From the NCBI GenBank assembly GCA_012934845.2, contig WNNJ02003587.1:1-64000 (forward strand): 64,000 nt of DNA, written 5' to 3'. Below are positions 44,229-54,441 of the stretch, piece by piece. The position numbers and the translations under genes are program-made. The stretch comes from Pomphorhynchus laevis. Lineage: Eukaryota; Acanthocephala; Palaeacanthocephala; Echinorhynchida; Pomphorhynchidae. The notes beneath the pieces were generated by a model. The model was not told the DNA's origin. It made no database searches and worked only from the letters and a program-made list of their open reading frames with translations. How positions within the stretch are numbered: the first letter of the stretch is position 1; every line of letters starts with the position of its first letter.

Positions 44229-46962
44229 ACATCTACTGCTTTTAACCATGGCGGTATAGTTGCCATTGCTCGTCACCCAATGTCTTTACGTAAAATTAAC
44301 GTTAACATCCGTTACACCTCGTTCGAATTACTCATATGCAGATTATCAACTCCTTTCCCTCTGGAACTTGTGATTGTATACCGTCCAGGTTCAGTTGCCC
44401 CCTCACGTATCTTCTTTAACGACCTTGCAGATCTAATGTCTCACTGTTCATTGTCTTATACTCCTTCTTTTGTTCTCGGTGACTTTAACATTCGTCTTGA
44501 TCGCCCGGCTGACTCTGACTCTATCACTTTAACTAATCTTTTTTCTGATTTTAACAATAAATTACTTTCAACAAGCCCAACTCATATTCTCGGCGGTGCT
44601 CTCGACATCATTGCTGTCCCTATCTGCTTCAATGACTATACTTCCTTGTCAATTACTGATCCCGGTTTGTCCGATCATTTCCTTGTCACTCTTACTCTTA
44701 CTCGTCCCCATCCTCCTTCTCCGCATCCACCAATATCCACACCAAGTCGACACTGGAAACTTCACGATATCCCTATTCTCTGCACAGCCTTACTCAATTC
44801 CTCAGTCTTTTCACTTCCTCTTAACTATCTCTCTTGATGATATCTGCATTCTGTTTGATTCTGAACTTATGTCTACCATCAATAAACTTCTGCCTAGTCG
44901 ACTCCGACGCTCTCAGCGCTTGCGCCATGCTCCCTGGTTCGATTCTGACTGTATTCTTTCTAAGCGTCGACTCCGTCACTCTTTTCGTGTGTATAATAGC
45001 TTTCTTAAACGTTCTCCTAACTCACTCCCTCAAAATCTCCGTGATTCCTACTAATCTATACGCCGTTCACATCTTATTCTTATACGTACTAAACGTACTA
45101 TCTTTTGGCGAAATCAACTCGAGTCATCTTCCAACTCTAAATCTCATTGGAAAATCTTAAACTCAATTCTTTCACGATCATCTACTTCTTGTAATATAAA
45201 TCCTGATGAATTTTCTTCTTATCTACAAACTAAGCTATCTAATTTACTTTACCTACTACCCGTAGCCCCCTTGTACCCACTCTTATCTTTAAATACTTCC
45301 CTCCCAGAACTATTCCACCTTCTTCCCGTTTCGTCTGATAAAGTTTCTTCGGTTCTGCTGTCATTACCTAATAAAACCTCTCCTTCTGACCCAATTCCAA
45401 CACACTTGCTTAAAAATATCTGCTCCTCTATCTTACCCTTCATAACCACATTGTTCAACTCGTCCATCCGTAGCCGTACATTTCCTTCCATCTGGAAATG
45501 CGCCACTGTTCGTCCTCTCATCAAAAAGCAATCTCTCGACTCCTCACTACCATCTTCGTACCGTCCAATCTCACTTCTCCCAACTCTCTGTAAACTCCTT
45601 GAGCGTCTCGTTCTCAAGCAAGTTAATACATATCTCTTTTCCTCTAACTTGTTTCCTCTCTTCCAAGCCGCTTTTCGCTCTAATCACTCTTCTGAAATTG
45701 CCTGTCTTAAAGTTTATAATGACTTACTCATCTCGCGCGATCATAAATTATGTAGTGTCATAGTTTCTCTTGATCTATCGTCTGCTTTTGACATCGTCGA
45801 TCACTCGATTCTTCTACATCGCCTTCGTCATGATAATGGCTTCTCTTTACCCACTGTATCATGGTTTTCTTAATATATGTCAAACCGTACATTTCGCGTA
45901 TATTCTAACTCTTCTCTCTCCCATCCTTCATCCATCCCGACCGGTGTTCCACAAGGCTCCGTATTAGGCCCTATGCTTTTCTCTCTTCTTCTCGGTGACT
46001 TGTCTTCGATTTCTCATAAATTTAACTTCCATGTTATGCAATATGCTGATGACATTCTCATCTATGCTCACGCACCTGCTTATGGTATTCATGATCTTAG
46101 TGTTTCTGTTTCCAGCTGTCTTGTCTCAATTTCCAATCATCTTTCTACCCTTCGCCTTTCTCTGAATCCTGATAAATCTAAAATTATGTGGATCCTACCT
46201 CGAAGCTTCGGCGTAGAACCTCCTTCCGTATCACTAAATTCTACAATTCTTCCTATCGTTGATAATCTCGTTTTCCTAGGCTTTCATTTCGACAACCGAC
46301 TTTCACTTTAACCTTTCGTTCGTGATAAAGTACGCTCATCTACCTTGATACTCCGCAATCTCCGTCAAGTTCGTAGATTGATCGATTTCCCTTCTTGTAT
46401 GACTCTCATATCTTCTCTTCTTTTCTCAAGACTTGATTACTGTCTTAGTCTATTTTCCAACTCACCTAAATCCACTCTTCTTCCTTTACAACGCATCATC
46501 AACGCTGCCGTCCGAGTTCTCCTCCGTCTTCGTCGTTTTGATCATACATCCCACTATCTTGTTTCTATTGATTGACCTACCATTTATTTTCGTGTTCAAA
46601 TTCGTCTTCTTATCATTGCTTTTCGCCTTATAACTTCTCATACCCCTTCATTTCTCAACCTTCCTTTTCTCGACAATTCTCGTACTGTGTATTGTGCTCT
46701 GCGTTCCCGTAATTCCCTTCTTTTACATGTCCCAATCTACTCTACCTCTTTTGGCTTCCGCTCCTTCGTTGTGGCTGCTCCTCTCTTGTGGAATCAACTG
46801 CCTATTCATATCCGCCAATCAACATCTATGCCTCACTTCAAACGCCAAATCCAATTTTATTTCAACAATTAACTAATTACCTGTGACCTTTGATGTTCTT
46901 TTTTTTGTTTGTTAGTGGTCATGTAAGCGTGCATTTTGCACGCATTTGCCACGTTAAATAAA
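44229..46962 (+). pseudogene. L2-like LINE copy 4: ORF2 and 3' end
   Basis: 5'-truncated within the endonuclease. Endonuclease: NHGGIVAIARHPM-like start, then open 44280-44837 with IVYRPGS, VLGDFNIRLDRP and GLSDHFLVTL. Linker in other frames to 45270. RT: 45271-45873 and 45877-46311 with WKCATVRPLIKK, YRPISLLPTLCKLLE, VSLDLSSAFDIVDHSIL (first Asp), [19 protein letters not shown] and QYADDILIYAHAP (catalytic pair intact). C-terminus with RIINAAVRVLLRLRRFDHTS and FKRQIQFYFNN. Four or five frameshifts or stops separate the pieces. The 3' stem-loop is at 46927-46943 and the end TTAAATAAA at 46962. It is the longest ORF2 of this family in the window. Confidence 0.87.
46927..46943 (+). other. 3' stem-loop of L2-like LINE (copy 4)
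   Basis: Stem GCGTGC/GCACGC with loop ATTTT, same as copy 2. See 14770-14786. Confidence 0.65.
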
Positions 46963-47855
46963 TTATTGTATTATTAACAGATTCGATCCTAAACTTTAGC
47001 TCATCGACTTTCTGTAACAAGCTCCGAACATTACAATAAAATATACTATGACTTTTATTTACACCAGTGCAAGTAGTAATATCATCTCTAGCAATTTGAC
47101 ACACTTCAGATCCAAAATCAGCTAGGCACTTATATGCTATAAGACCTTGTCAAAACCCTCCATATTCACCAGAGGCGATACATCTAGTGGAGACCAACTG
47201 ATTCGAATGCGTCGCCTCACTACTAGAAAATTTTTAACACATAGATTGCTCTCACCAAATGCAACACGAGATGCGAGTTCTTTCTTAGCTTGAGACAATT
47301 TCTCCCTTTGAAGAGCGTCAAGATCTTTCAAGAGATTAACATGGGATCCTTTTAAACGATATGAATCCCGAAGAATTAACTCAGCATGCGACTGCTCCCT
47401 AAATACGGCCTTGAGTAAACGCGGCCTATTACTAAGTGTATCACGCTTACCCAGTCGAAATAATGCAACGAGTTTAACACGTTTGACAATATCCACATTG
47501 CAAGAACCAAGTACATGCGTCAATATAAATCTCACACTCTGGACGTCCTCGTTAAGAAGTACTTGTGCGTTCTCAAATAAAGATTCTCAGACATTGGCCA
47601 GAATAACAGATCTACATCGATCAGCGGTGTGTTTCCTATTATTACCAATTTGCAATTCCAGACTGTCACGTGACACTGCGGATAGTGTATGTTGACTTAT
47701 CGTTGACTCTTGTTCCTTCTTTTTGACAGTCCCATTATCAGACATATGACCATGATTCAAAACCTGACAATATGTATTTTCATAATTAGTAACATCAGGT
47801 AAATGCACTGGAACATCCATGGTTACATTCTCACCCTCTTCAGTTAAAATTGATT
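46963..47855 (-). pseudogene. LINE family D, copy 1: ORF1 and start of ORF2
   Basis: ORF1 starts with an ATG at 47820. Its first 77 codons end at a stop just after CRSVILANV, and the frame then continues (47137-47535) with ILTHVLGSCNVD, LVALFRLGKRD, RPRLLKAVF and QAKKELASRVAFGE. This matches, in order, the ORF1 domain of the L2-like and CR1-like families here (RCVIVTNI, AFRSIL, LLKIVF). After ORF1, CNVRSLLQKVDELKFRIESV is the beginning of an exo-endo-phosphatase domain, cut off by the 3' end of L2-like copy 4. ORF1 products bind RNA; this one has no zinc knuckle. One stop and small frame changes are present. Confidence 0.72.
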
Positions 47856-50125
47856 ATATTATTATTATAACATACAAGACAAAGCCTATATGGCTGTTCA
47901 GTCTGCTCACGAAAAAATAAAATAAAAATTAAAAAAAATGTAGAATTGATAGAGTTAAGAAAATCAGGGATACGATAGCTTCTCCATATTATCGATCTGT
48001 TCCAGACATATTCGCAATCGCTTCTTAAATAAAGTCAGCGTTGTGGAGGCAACAACGTATTCAGGAAGACTATTCCACACGTTAACTACACGTCTTGACA
48101 ATCTTGTGACAGGCGATAGTTTCCCAGTATGCTGTTTAAAAATTGTCATCGAATGATGTCGCCTGGATCTATTATTACGACACGCCATAATATTTCGAGG
48201 ATATCCATCAAATTTGTGCAATAATTTCCACGCTGCAACCAAGTCGATAAACATTAACCTCACCTTCATGTCAAATATGCCAATCACTTTAAGTCTCTCA
48301 CGATAAGGTAAATACTTACAGTCTGGACATAAACGGGTAATACGGCGAAGAACTCCATCGACAGCATTCAGTTCAGTCCGTGTACATGGGAAGCAAGATG
48401 GAGAGCAATACTCAAGTATTGGTCTCAATAACGAGTTAAACAGCACCCTGAACGACGATGGATTTATTTTCAGAAAGCAATTTTTGATAGTGTGCATCAT
48501 TTTTCTAGCTTTGCCTAATTGAATGTTGTAATGATGTCGTGTCTTTAAAGATGAATCGATCAAAATACCAAGATCACGATGAGTCGAAACTATCTCAAGT
48601 TCTTTTACACCAATGAAGTAGGTATGACATCCTTTGCATCCACGACCCAATCTCATATTCTTACACTTTTCCAGGTTTAATGATACTCATGTAGTAAGAC
48701 TTCATTCATACACTAAATCCAGGTCACGCTGCAATGACAAACAGTCTCGTTCAGTCGAGATCACATTCCATAACTTCAAATCGTCAGCATAGGCTAAGTG
48801 TGGTACATTAAGCGATCTCAACAACTCGTTGATAAAAATGCAAAATAATAATGGCCCGAGAACCGTTCCTTGAGGTACACCACGTATAACACTGCGTCTA
48901 GATGAAAAAGCATTACCTACTCTTACACAAAATTGTCGACCACTCAAGAAGTTCTCAATCCAACGAGTCAGATAGTAATCTACACCAATAGATTCGAGAA
49001 TACTTATTAATTCAGCATGTGGAACGCGATCAAATGCCTTGGAGAAATCCAAATAGACGACATCGACAACCAATCCACATGAAATTGCGTCAGCCCATTG
49101 TTCACGAGCACATAAAGTATTCGTTAGACATGAGCGGCCATGCCGAAAACCGTGTTGAGAGTCGCTCAAATAGTTTATTGAACCCAATACATTTATTAAT
49201 CTTTTGTGAACAATTCTCTCAAGTACCTTACTTACAGTAGATGTTAAACTTATGGGCCTAAAATCACTAACATCGCAAGCATTTTTCGTTTTCGGAAGTG
49301 GTACCACAATCGCCGATTTCCAATCATTTGGAATTATCGACGTATTGAGAGAAACGTTGAATAATTTGGAAAGCGGATATGACAGGATACATTTCAAGAG
49401 CTTAAGGATATAAGTGGGGATATCGTCAGGACCAGCTGACACGCATTTAGCTAACCTTGATAGCTCTATCTCAACTTCCTCCATCGTGATAATTATATAT
49501 GGACTCTGACAGATTGATGAACCATTACAAATATTGACTTTATAAGCATCATCCCTATTTAACGATAGTGCAAACACATCAGCGAACGCCTCAGAAATTT
49601 TCATAGGGTCTTCAACTAATTCGTTTCCGATATGAATGCGTCGGACACTAGAATTAGATACTCTTGATCGACAAACATAATTCCAAAATCGCTTGGGTGT
49701 GTGTCCTAAAGACATAGCAACATCATTCTCGTACAAGTATCTCTTTTTTGATTTTAAGCGATTGCATTTATTGCGTATTAGTTTGTACTCACTATATAAA
49801 GCATCACTCTTACTACAGAGACTCCACGCCTTATTTCTCAACCTTATACAACGCTTTAGTTCGCTATCAAACCACGGAGGTTTATCAGACCTCTTACGCC
49901 TTTGATTTTAAGACCTTTGATTCTCAGACCTTTGATTTTAAGCGATTGCATTTATTGCGTATTAGTTTGTACTCACTATATAAAGCATCACTCTTACTAC
50001 AGAGACTCCACGCCTTATTTCTCAACCTTATACAACGCTTTAGTTCGCTATCAAACCACGGAGGTTTATCAGACCTCTTATTGATTATATAAATACTTGT
50101 TTTAGCAAAAGAAACCAATTGTTTA
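47856..50125 (-). pseudogene. CR1-type LINE family C: reverse transcriptase and C-terminus
   Basis: 5'-truncated ORF2 with a TAT-repeat tail near 47857-47870. The open frame at 48702-49841 (379 codons) has a linker with LGHTPKRFWNYV, CVSAGPDDIPTYILK, WKSAIVVPLPKTKN, DFRPISLTSTVSKVLE, GFRHGRSCLTN, YLDFSKAFDRVPH (first Asp), GVPQGTVLGPLLFCIFINEL and LAYADDLKLWN (catalytic pair). Two TGA codons, both at positions normally Trp, separate it from the C-terminal piece (47964-48656), which holds LGILIDSSLK, YCSPSCFPCTR and RLSRRVVNVWNSLPE. The RT is thus intact apart from those stops. The 5' end carries a tandem duplication of about 185 bp. No endonuclease is present. Confidence 0.87.
49745..50088. 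repeat. About 185-bp tandem duplication at the 5' edge of LINE family C
   Basis: 49750-49900 is repeated at 49935-50085 (GATTTTAAGCGATTGC... to ...TATCAGACCTCTTA). Between them is a short run of three 15-base units of the form ACCTTTGATTTTAAG. The duplication makes matching open frames on both strands. Confidence 0.9.
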
Positions 50126-50382
50126 AAAAGAAAAATTCTTGAGGCTTATTACATTCATAAAAACTTCAATACTATTATGCCGAATAATAAACCTGACGTA
50201 ACGTTAAATATTTTGTAAAGATGTTGTAAACGATTCATTTGTTTAAATAATATTTTCCAACTTAACGATACTGAAATATCACAAACTATACATTTTTTCT
50301 TTTATTTTTATACTTTATTTAATTTTTCTAGTAATTTTAATTATTATTTTTTATGTTTTCTATTTTTTAAGAATTTTTTTTC
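50126..50382. other. AT-rich spacer
   Basis: AT-rich sequence between LINE family C and a half MITE. No gene is seen. Confidence 0.5.
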
Positions 50383-50447
50383 TAATCTGAAGATGCTAAT
50401 ATCAAAAAAATTGATTTTCTTCGATCCAGCTCCTATAATTATTTATA
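50383..50447. repeat. Half MITE-like repeat, diverged
   Basis: GAAGATGCTAATATCAAAA followed by TTTTCTTCGATCCAGCTCC matches the right arm of the palindromic repeat at 1-149 with several changes. The left arm is missing. Confidence 0.65.
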
Positions 50448-51299
50448 ATAATAAATAATATTTATAGAAATATTATTAATATTATTATCAATAATAATAT
50501 ATATAACTTTTTGACGTTTTAGTCGAATTCCGTGGTTGTCAAGACGAGTTTGATGACTAATATGTTTGAATGGACTTTGCTCGGTTATATCAGAGAACGA
50601 TAAATTTATAGACAATAAGCAATAAAAACATGTTTCGGATCGTGAGGCCCGTATGTAAACGAATATCTCCCTGAATTTAATTGCCTTAGAATCAAATCAG
50701 CTAACTGATTTGACTATTTAATATAATTATAAAATAAACAAAACATAATAAGTCTAAATCAAAATTAAATAATAAAATAAATAATTGTTATATTTTTTAT
50801 AATTTATATCAAGTTAAAATGAAAAATTGAAATTTAAAATAAAAATCGATTTTTATGAATTGACTAATAAATAACATACGTTGTATCAGAAAAGGGATTA
50901 GATGTCAATATTTGCAGTTTTCACAAACATTTAATATGACTGATTGTGTAGCTTTGCTGCTTGATATCTATCTTGATATTTAGCGATTCTAAGATGCGGA
51001 AGTTTTTAGGGGCATTTCATAATTATCAATGTTTTAATTATTTCTTCTTTGTGATTTCCTTAACGTTGCTATCTTTGACTACATCTTGAATGTTGTGTCA
51101 TCGCTGCTAAATATATTGTATTGTGCATACAATATAAATATAATTATCACCGAACTTAAATTCGCCTTTTGAGCATTAATGTTTACACACTACATGTTTA
51201 AAACAACCTCGTTAATTAAACTACATTGAATATTAGATTACTGAGACTACGTATTTTATAGTTTTTATAAATTACAAAATAATGTTAAGTAAAAATTAA
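50448..51299. other. AT-rich spacer, nothing recognised
   Basis: AT-rich sequence upstream of LINE family E. The LINE 5' end may extend into it. No gene or structured repeat was recognised. Confidence 0.5.
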
Positions 51300-51330
51300 A
51301 TAATTAAATAAGAGTGAAGATTGTCAAACT

Positions 51331-52102
51331 ATGCCAAGTCACGATATTGTGTCTAATCATACCTATGATGGAGACCTGATAGATACAAAAAACACCAGCC
51401 CTATACTCAACAGGGTATTGACAGCTTCTTTGGTAACTACCAAAGAAGCTTTCACTTCCATTGGCAAGTCACGATCCACATGGCCTACCTCACCTTCTCT
51501 CACGAAGCAATTCGATAACAATGATATAGACTCATTGTATCGAAATTCCACACCAGGTTGCAATCGAGGGTGAACAGTCTAGAAACTTTTATAGTGAACA
51601 GTCTAGAAACGTTTTTAGTCAGATATTCTCTCAAGGACAAACTGACCTACTAAATAGTTACGGGTCATTCTTATCCAGCAAGTCGAATAAATCTTCACGG
51701 GATTAGTGTTTGATTATTACGAACGTTCTTGAGTCATCGTCTGATGTGGCTCAAACTGGAGTGGACCATGATGTTGAACAATTCCAAAAAATATTAGGAG
51801 TTATTATTTCTCCAGAAGATCCATATATTTCAGAAGTTCGCCCTATTTCGATATTTAGGATAGGCCATCGCAACGATCTTGAAGAACGTTCTTGTTTGAT
51901 GAAAGTTGTCTTTCGTACATCCTCAGTGGTCCGTGAGTTGTTAAAACGCATATCTAAACTGACGCAGTCCCCATTTCGGTTGTTGACAGATATGTCTTTC
52001 GCTGAGCGTTGTCTCTGGCGTGTTGCTCGGACTGAGCTAAATGCTCGGATAGAATCTGGAGAAACTGATCTGCATATTGTATCATCATCCGAATATCATT
52101 GA
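51331..52102 (+). pseudogene. LINE family E: ORF1
   Basis: Two open pieces. The first (51331-51573) is a Ser/Thr-rich N-terminal segment starting at ATG, with no known motif. The second (51710-52102, 130 codons) carries the ORF1 domain shared with families D and L2-like: ITNVLESS, DHDVEQFQKIL, RPISIFRIG, LMKVVF and ELNARIESGE. A stretch of about 130 bases containing stops separates the pieces. It would bind element RNA if intact; that role is inferred from family context. Confidence 0.65.
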
Positions 52103-53080
52103 CCTTAGTGAATCTTGGCTCTGTGACCTTGTTCCTGATAGCTTATTATCCATAGATGAATATAACATGTTTCGTTGTGATCGATCTAATCGAAGGGGAT
52201 GCTATATTGTAGTTTAGGTATTGGTGTAGCGTGTTTGCAAACGATTAGTGATGCCAATGAAATTGAGGCTTTATACCTCAAATTGTGCCTTGATCAGGTT
52301 AATTCTATGTATGTGCTAGTGTTCTATCGTGCCCTCCTTTGGCAAGTACCGAAGATTTAATAGAACTTATTGAGCTCTGTGGTCAACAGAAAAAATGTCT
52401 AATCTTAGGAGATCTAAATATTCCCTCAATAGATTGGGAATATTTTTCGTCTCCTAGTCGCATTGAATCGAACTCGGTTTTATTGAGTGTTCTACACAAC
52501 AGTTGTCTGCATCAGCATGCACGTGAGGCAACCCGTTTCACTAGCCAGTCGTCTGCTCAGCTAGACGTGGTCTTGTCGTCGTTTAAGTCTGATATTACTC
52601 ACATAGATTATCTTTCTGGACTGGGGATAAGCGATCATTGCGTACTGTCCTTTTCATTTAAATGCGTAAACAATGTAACGTCGGTCAGTCCCATGCAAGG
52701 TAAGCCTCTAAATTTCTGGAAGGCTGATTTCGACGCAATTATCTACAGATTGAATCTGACTAGATGGCCAGATCCGTATATATGCGGAATTGACAAGGCT
52801 TGGTATGTTTTTGAGAGCACACTCTATAACTTACTGATATTGCATTTTCTCAAGTTTAAAACACATAGGGAAGTTTGTCCTTGGTTTGATGGGCTTCTCC
52901 TGTATCACTCACGCGCACGTAAACATGCGTGAATTTCATTTCGTTGTGGACAACAATCTTATGATTCTTTCACACAAATTAGGAATAGATTTACCGCTCT
53001 CAAGAAGATGAAGCGTCGTCAGTTTGAGGAGAAGCTAAGTTCTATGGATGGCAAGGCTCTATTCTCTTACATTCGCAAAA
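52103..53080 (+). pseudogene. LINE family E: endonuclease
   Basis: Begins with IDLSESWLCD-like sequence (52110, catalytic Glu) and has a frame break near 52210. The open frame 52339-52932 then has CLILGDLNIPSIDWEYF (Asp and Asn), FTSQSSAQLDVVLSS and LGISDHCVLSFSF (Asp-His), all landmarks of the exo-endo-phosphatase fold. Linker sequence KALFSYIRKM continues to the gypsy LTR at 53081. The enzyme would nick target DNA; at least three breaks inactivate it. Confidence 0.78.
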
Positions 53081-53118
53081 TGTACCGAGTAAATTCAAGC
53101 AGAGAAGAATAGGCTTTA

Positions 53119-54441
53119 AAAAAAAGATTTATTTTAACGTGGCAAATGCGTGCCAGCGCACGCTTACATGACCACAACAAAAACAAAACTGTGAATCAGG
53201 CGTCGAGAAGGTGTGAACGGAGGAGGTGTTTGAATGTGATAAAAGAGGGAGCGCGGCGGACGTCGAGAGGGAGTTGATTCCAGGCGAGTGAGGCGGCGAC
53301 GAGGAAGGATCGGAGACCGTAGTTGTTGGAGTAATTAGGAACGTGGAGTAAGAGGGTATGACAGGAACGAAGCGATAGCGAGGTGGGGCGAGTATCGTCT
53401 AAGAAAGGAAGGTTGATGAACGATGGGGAGCCGACAGCGATGAGACGAAAAGTAATGAGAAGAAGGCGGAGTTTGATGCGGATGTGGATGGTGGGCCAGG
53501 AGAGTTGGGCAAAATATGTGGATGTGTGGTCGAAGCGACGGAGGCGAAAGAGCACTCGAACGGCGGTGTTGATTATTCGTTGTAGGGGTAGGATGATGGA
53601 TTTTGGAGAATTGGCGAAAAGGCTAAGGCAGTAATCGATTTTAGGGAAAAGAAGCGATGAAAGAAGAGACATACAAGAACGGAAGTCGATAAGGGGGCGG
53701 ATACGGCGGATGTCACGAAGAATTAAGTTAGACGAGCGGACCTTGTCACGGACGAAGGGTTTAAGGTTAAGGTGATCATCGAAATGGAAGCCTAATAAAG
53801 TGAGATTGTGTACTACAGGGATGATCGATGAGGCAAAAGATACAATGGGAGGAGATATGTTTGGTTTACGGGGAAGGATCCACATTATTTTGGACTTTTC
53901 GGCGTTTAGAACGAGATGGAGATTGGAGAGACGCTTGTAGATAGAAGAGAGACAGTTGGAGGCAGAAATGGCGATATCGTGTATGCGATGTGCGGGTGCA
54001 TGAGCATAGATTATAATGTCATCGGCGTATTGCATGACGTTAAAGGAGTAAGGTTTGATAAATGGAGAGAGATCGCCAAGCAAAAGAGAGAAAAGCAGGG
54101 GACCTAGGACTGAACCTTGTGGAACCCCGCAAAAAATAGGGATGGGAGGGGAGGATGATGAATTAGAACAGACGCGAAAGGAACGGTCGGATAGATATGA
54201 GGCGAACCAAGCTACGGAGGAGGAAGAAAAGCCGTAATCATAACGAAGGCGAGAAAGGAGGACGGAGTGGTCGACAATGTCGAATGCGGAGGAGAGGTCC
54301 AGGGAGATGAGAACACTATATAGAGCCTTGTCTCGAGAAATGAGTAAGTCGTTGTACACTTTTATGCATGCGATTTCTGTCGAGTGATTAGAGCGGAAAG
54401 CGGATTGGAAAGGAGGGTACAGATTGGATGAGGAGAGATAA
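53119..54441 (-). pseudogene. L2-like LINE copy 5, inserted in the gypsy 3' LTR
   Basis: 5'-truncated insertion with a 6-bp target duplication (GCTTTA, 53113-53118 and 54442-54447) and a short A-run at its 3' end. A single open frame of 387 codons (53196-54359) covers RT to C-terminus: LISLDLSSAFDIVDHSVLL (first Asp), [20 protein letters not shown] at residues 78-97, MQYADDIIIYAHA with the catalytic pair at 113-114, RIINTAVRVLFRLRRFDHTS, and the end FKHLLRSHLLDA. The first catalytic Asp and palm are intact, but the endonuclease and ORF1 are absent through truncation. The open state and the young host element make this the freshest L2-like copy here. Confidence 0.9.
53148..53163 (-). other. 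3' stem-loop of L2-like LINE (copy 5)
   Basis: On the minus strand GCGTGC-GCTG-GCACGC: the same 6-bp stem as copies 2 and 4, with a different loop. Retention of the stem with a changed loop argues for a functional structure. Confidence 0.65.

Noticed and set aside
48657-48701. Two TGA codons at Trp positions in LINE C suggested a reassigned genetic code
   Set aside because: Other elements here are broken by TAA and TAG as well as TGA, and long frames use TGG for Trp, so ordinary decay explains it.
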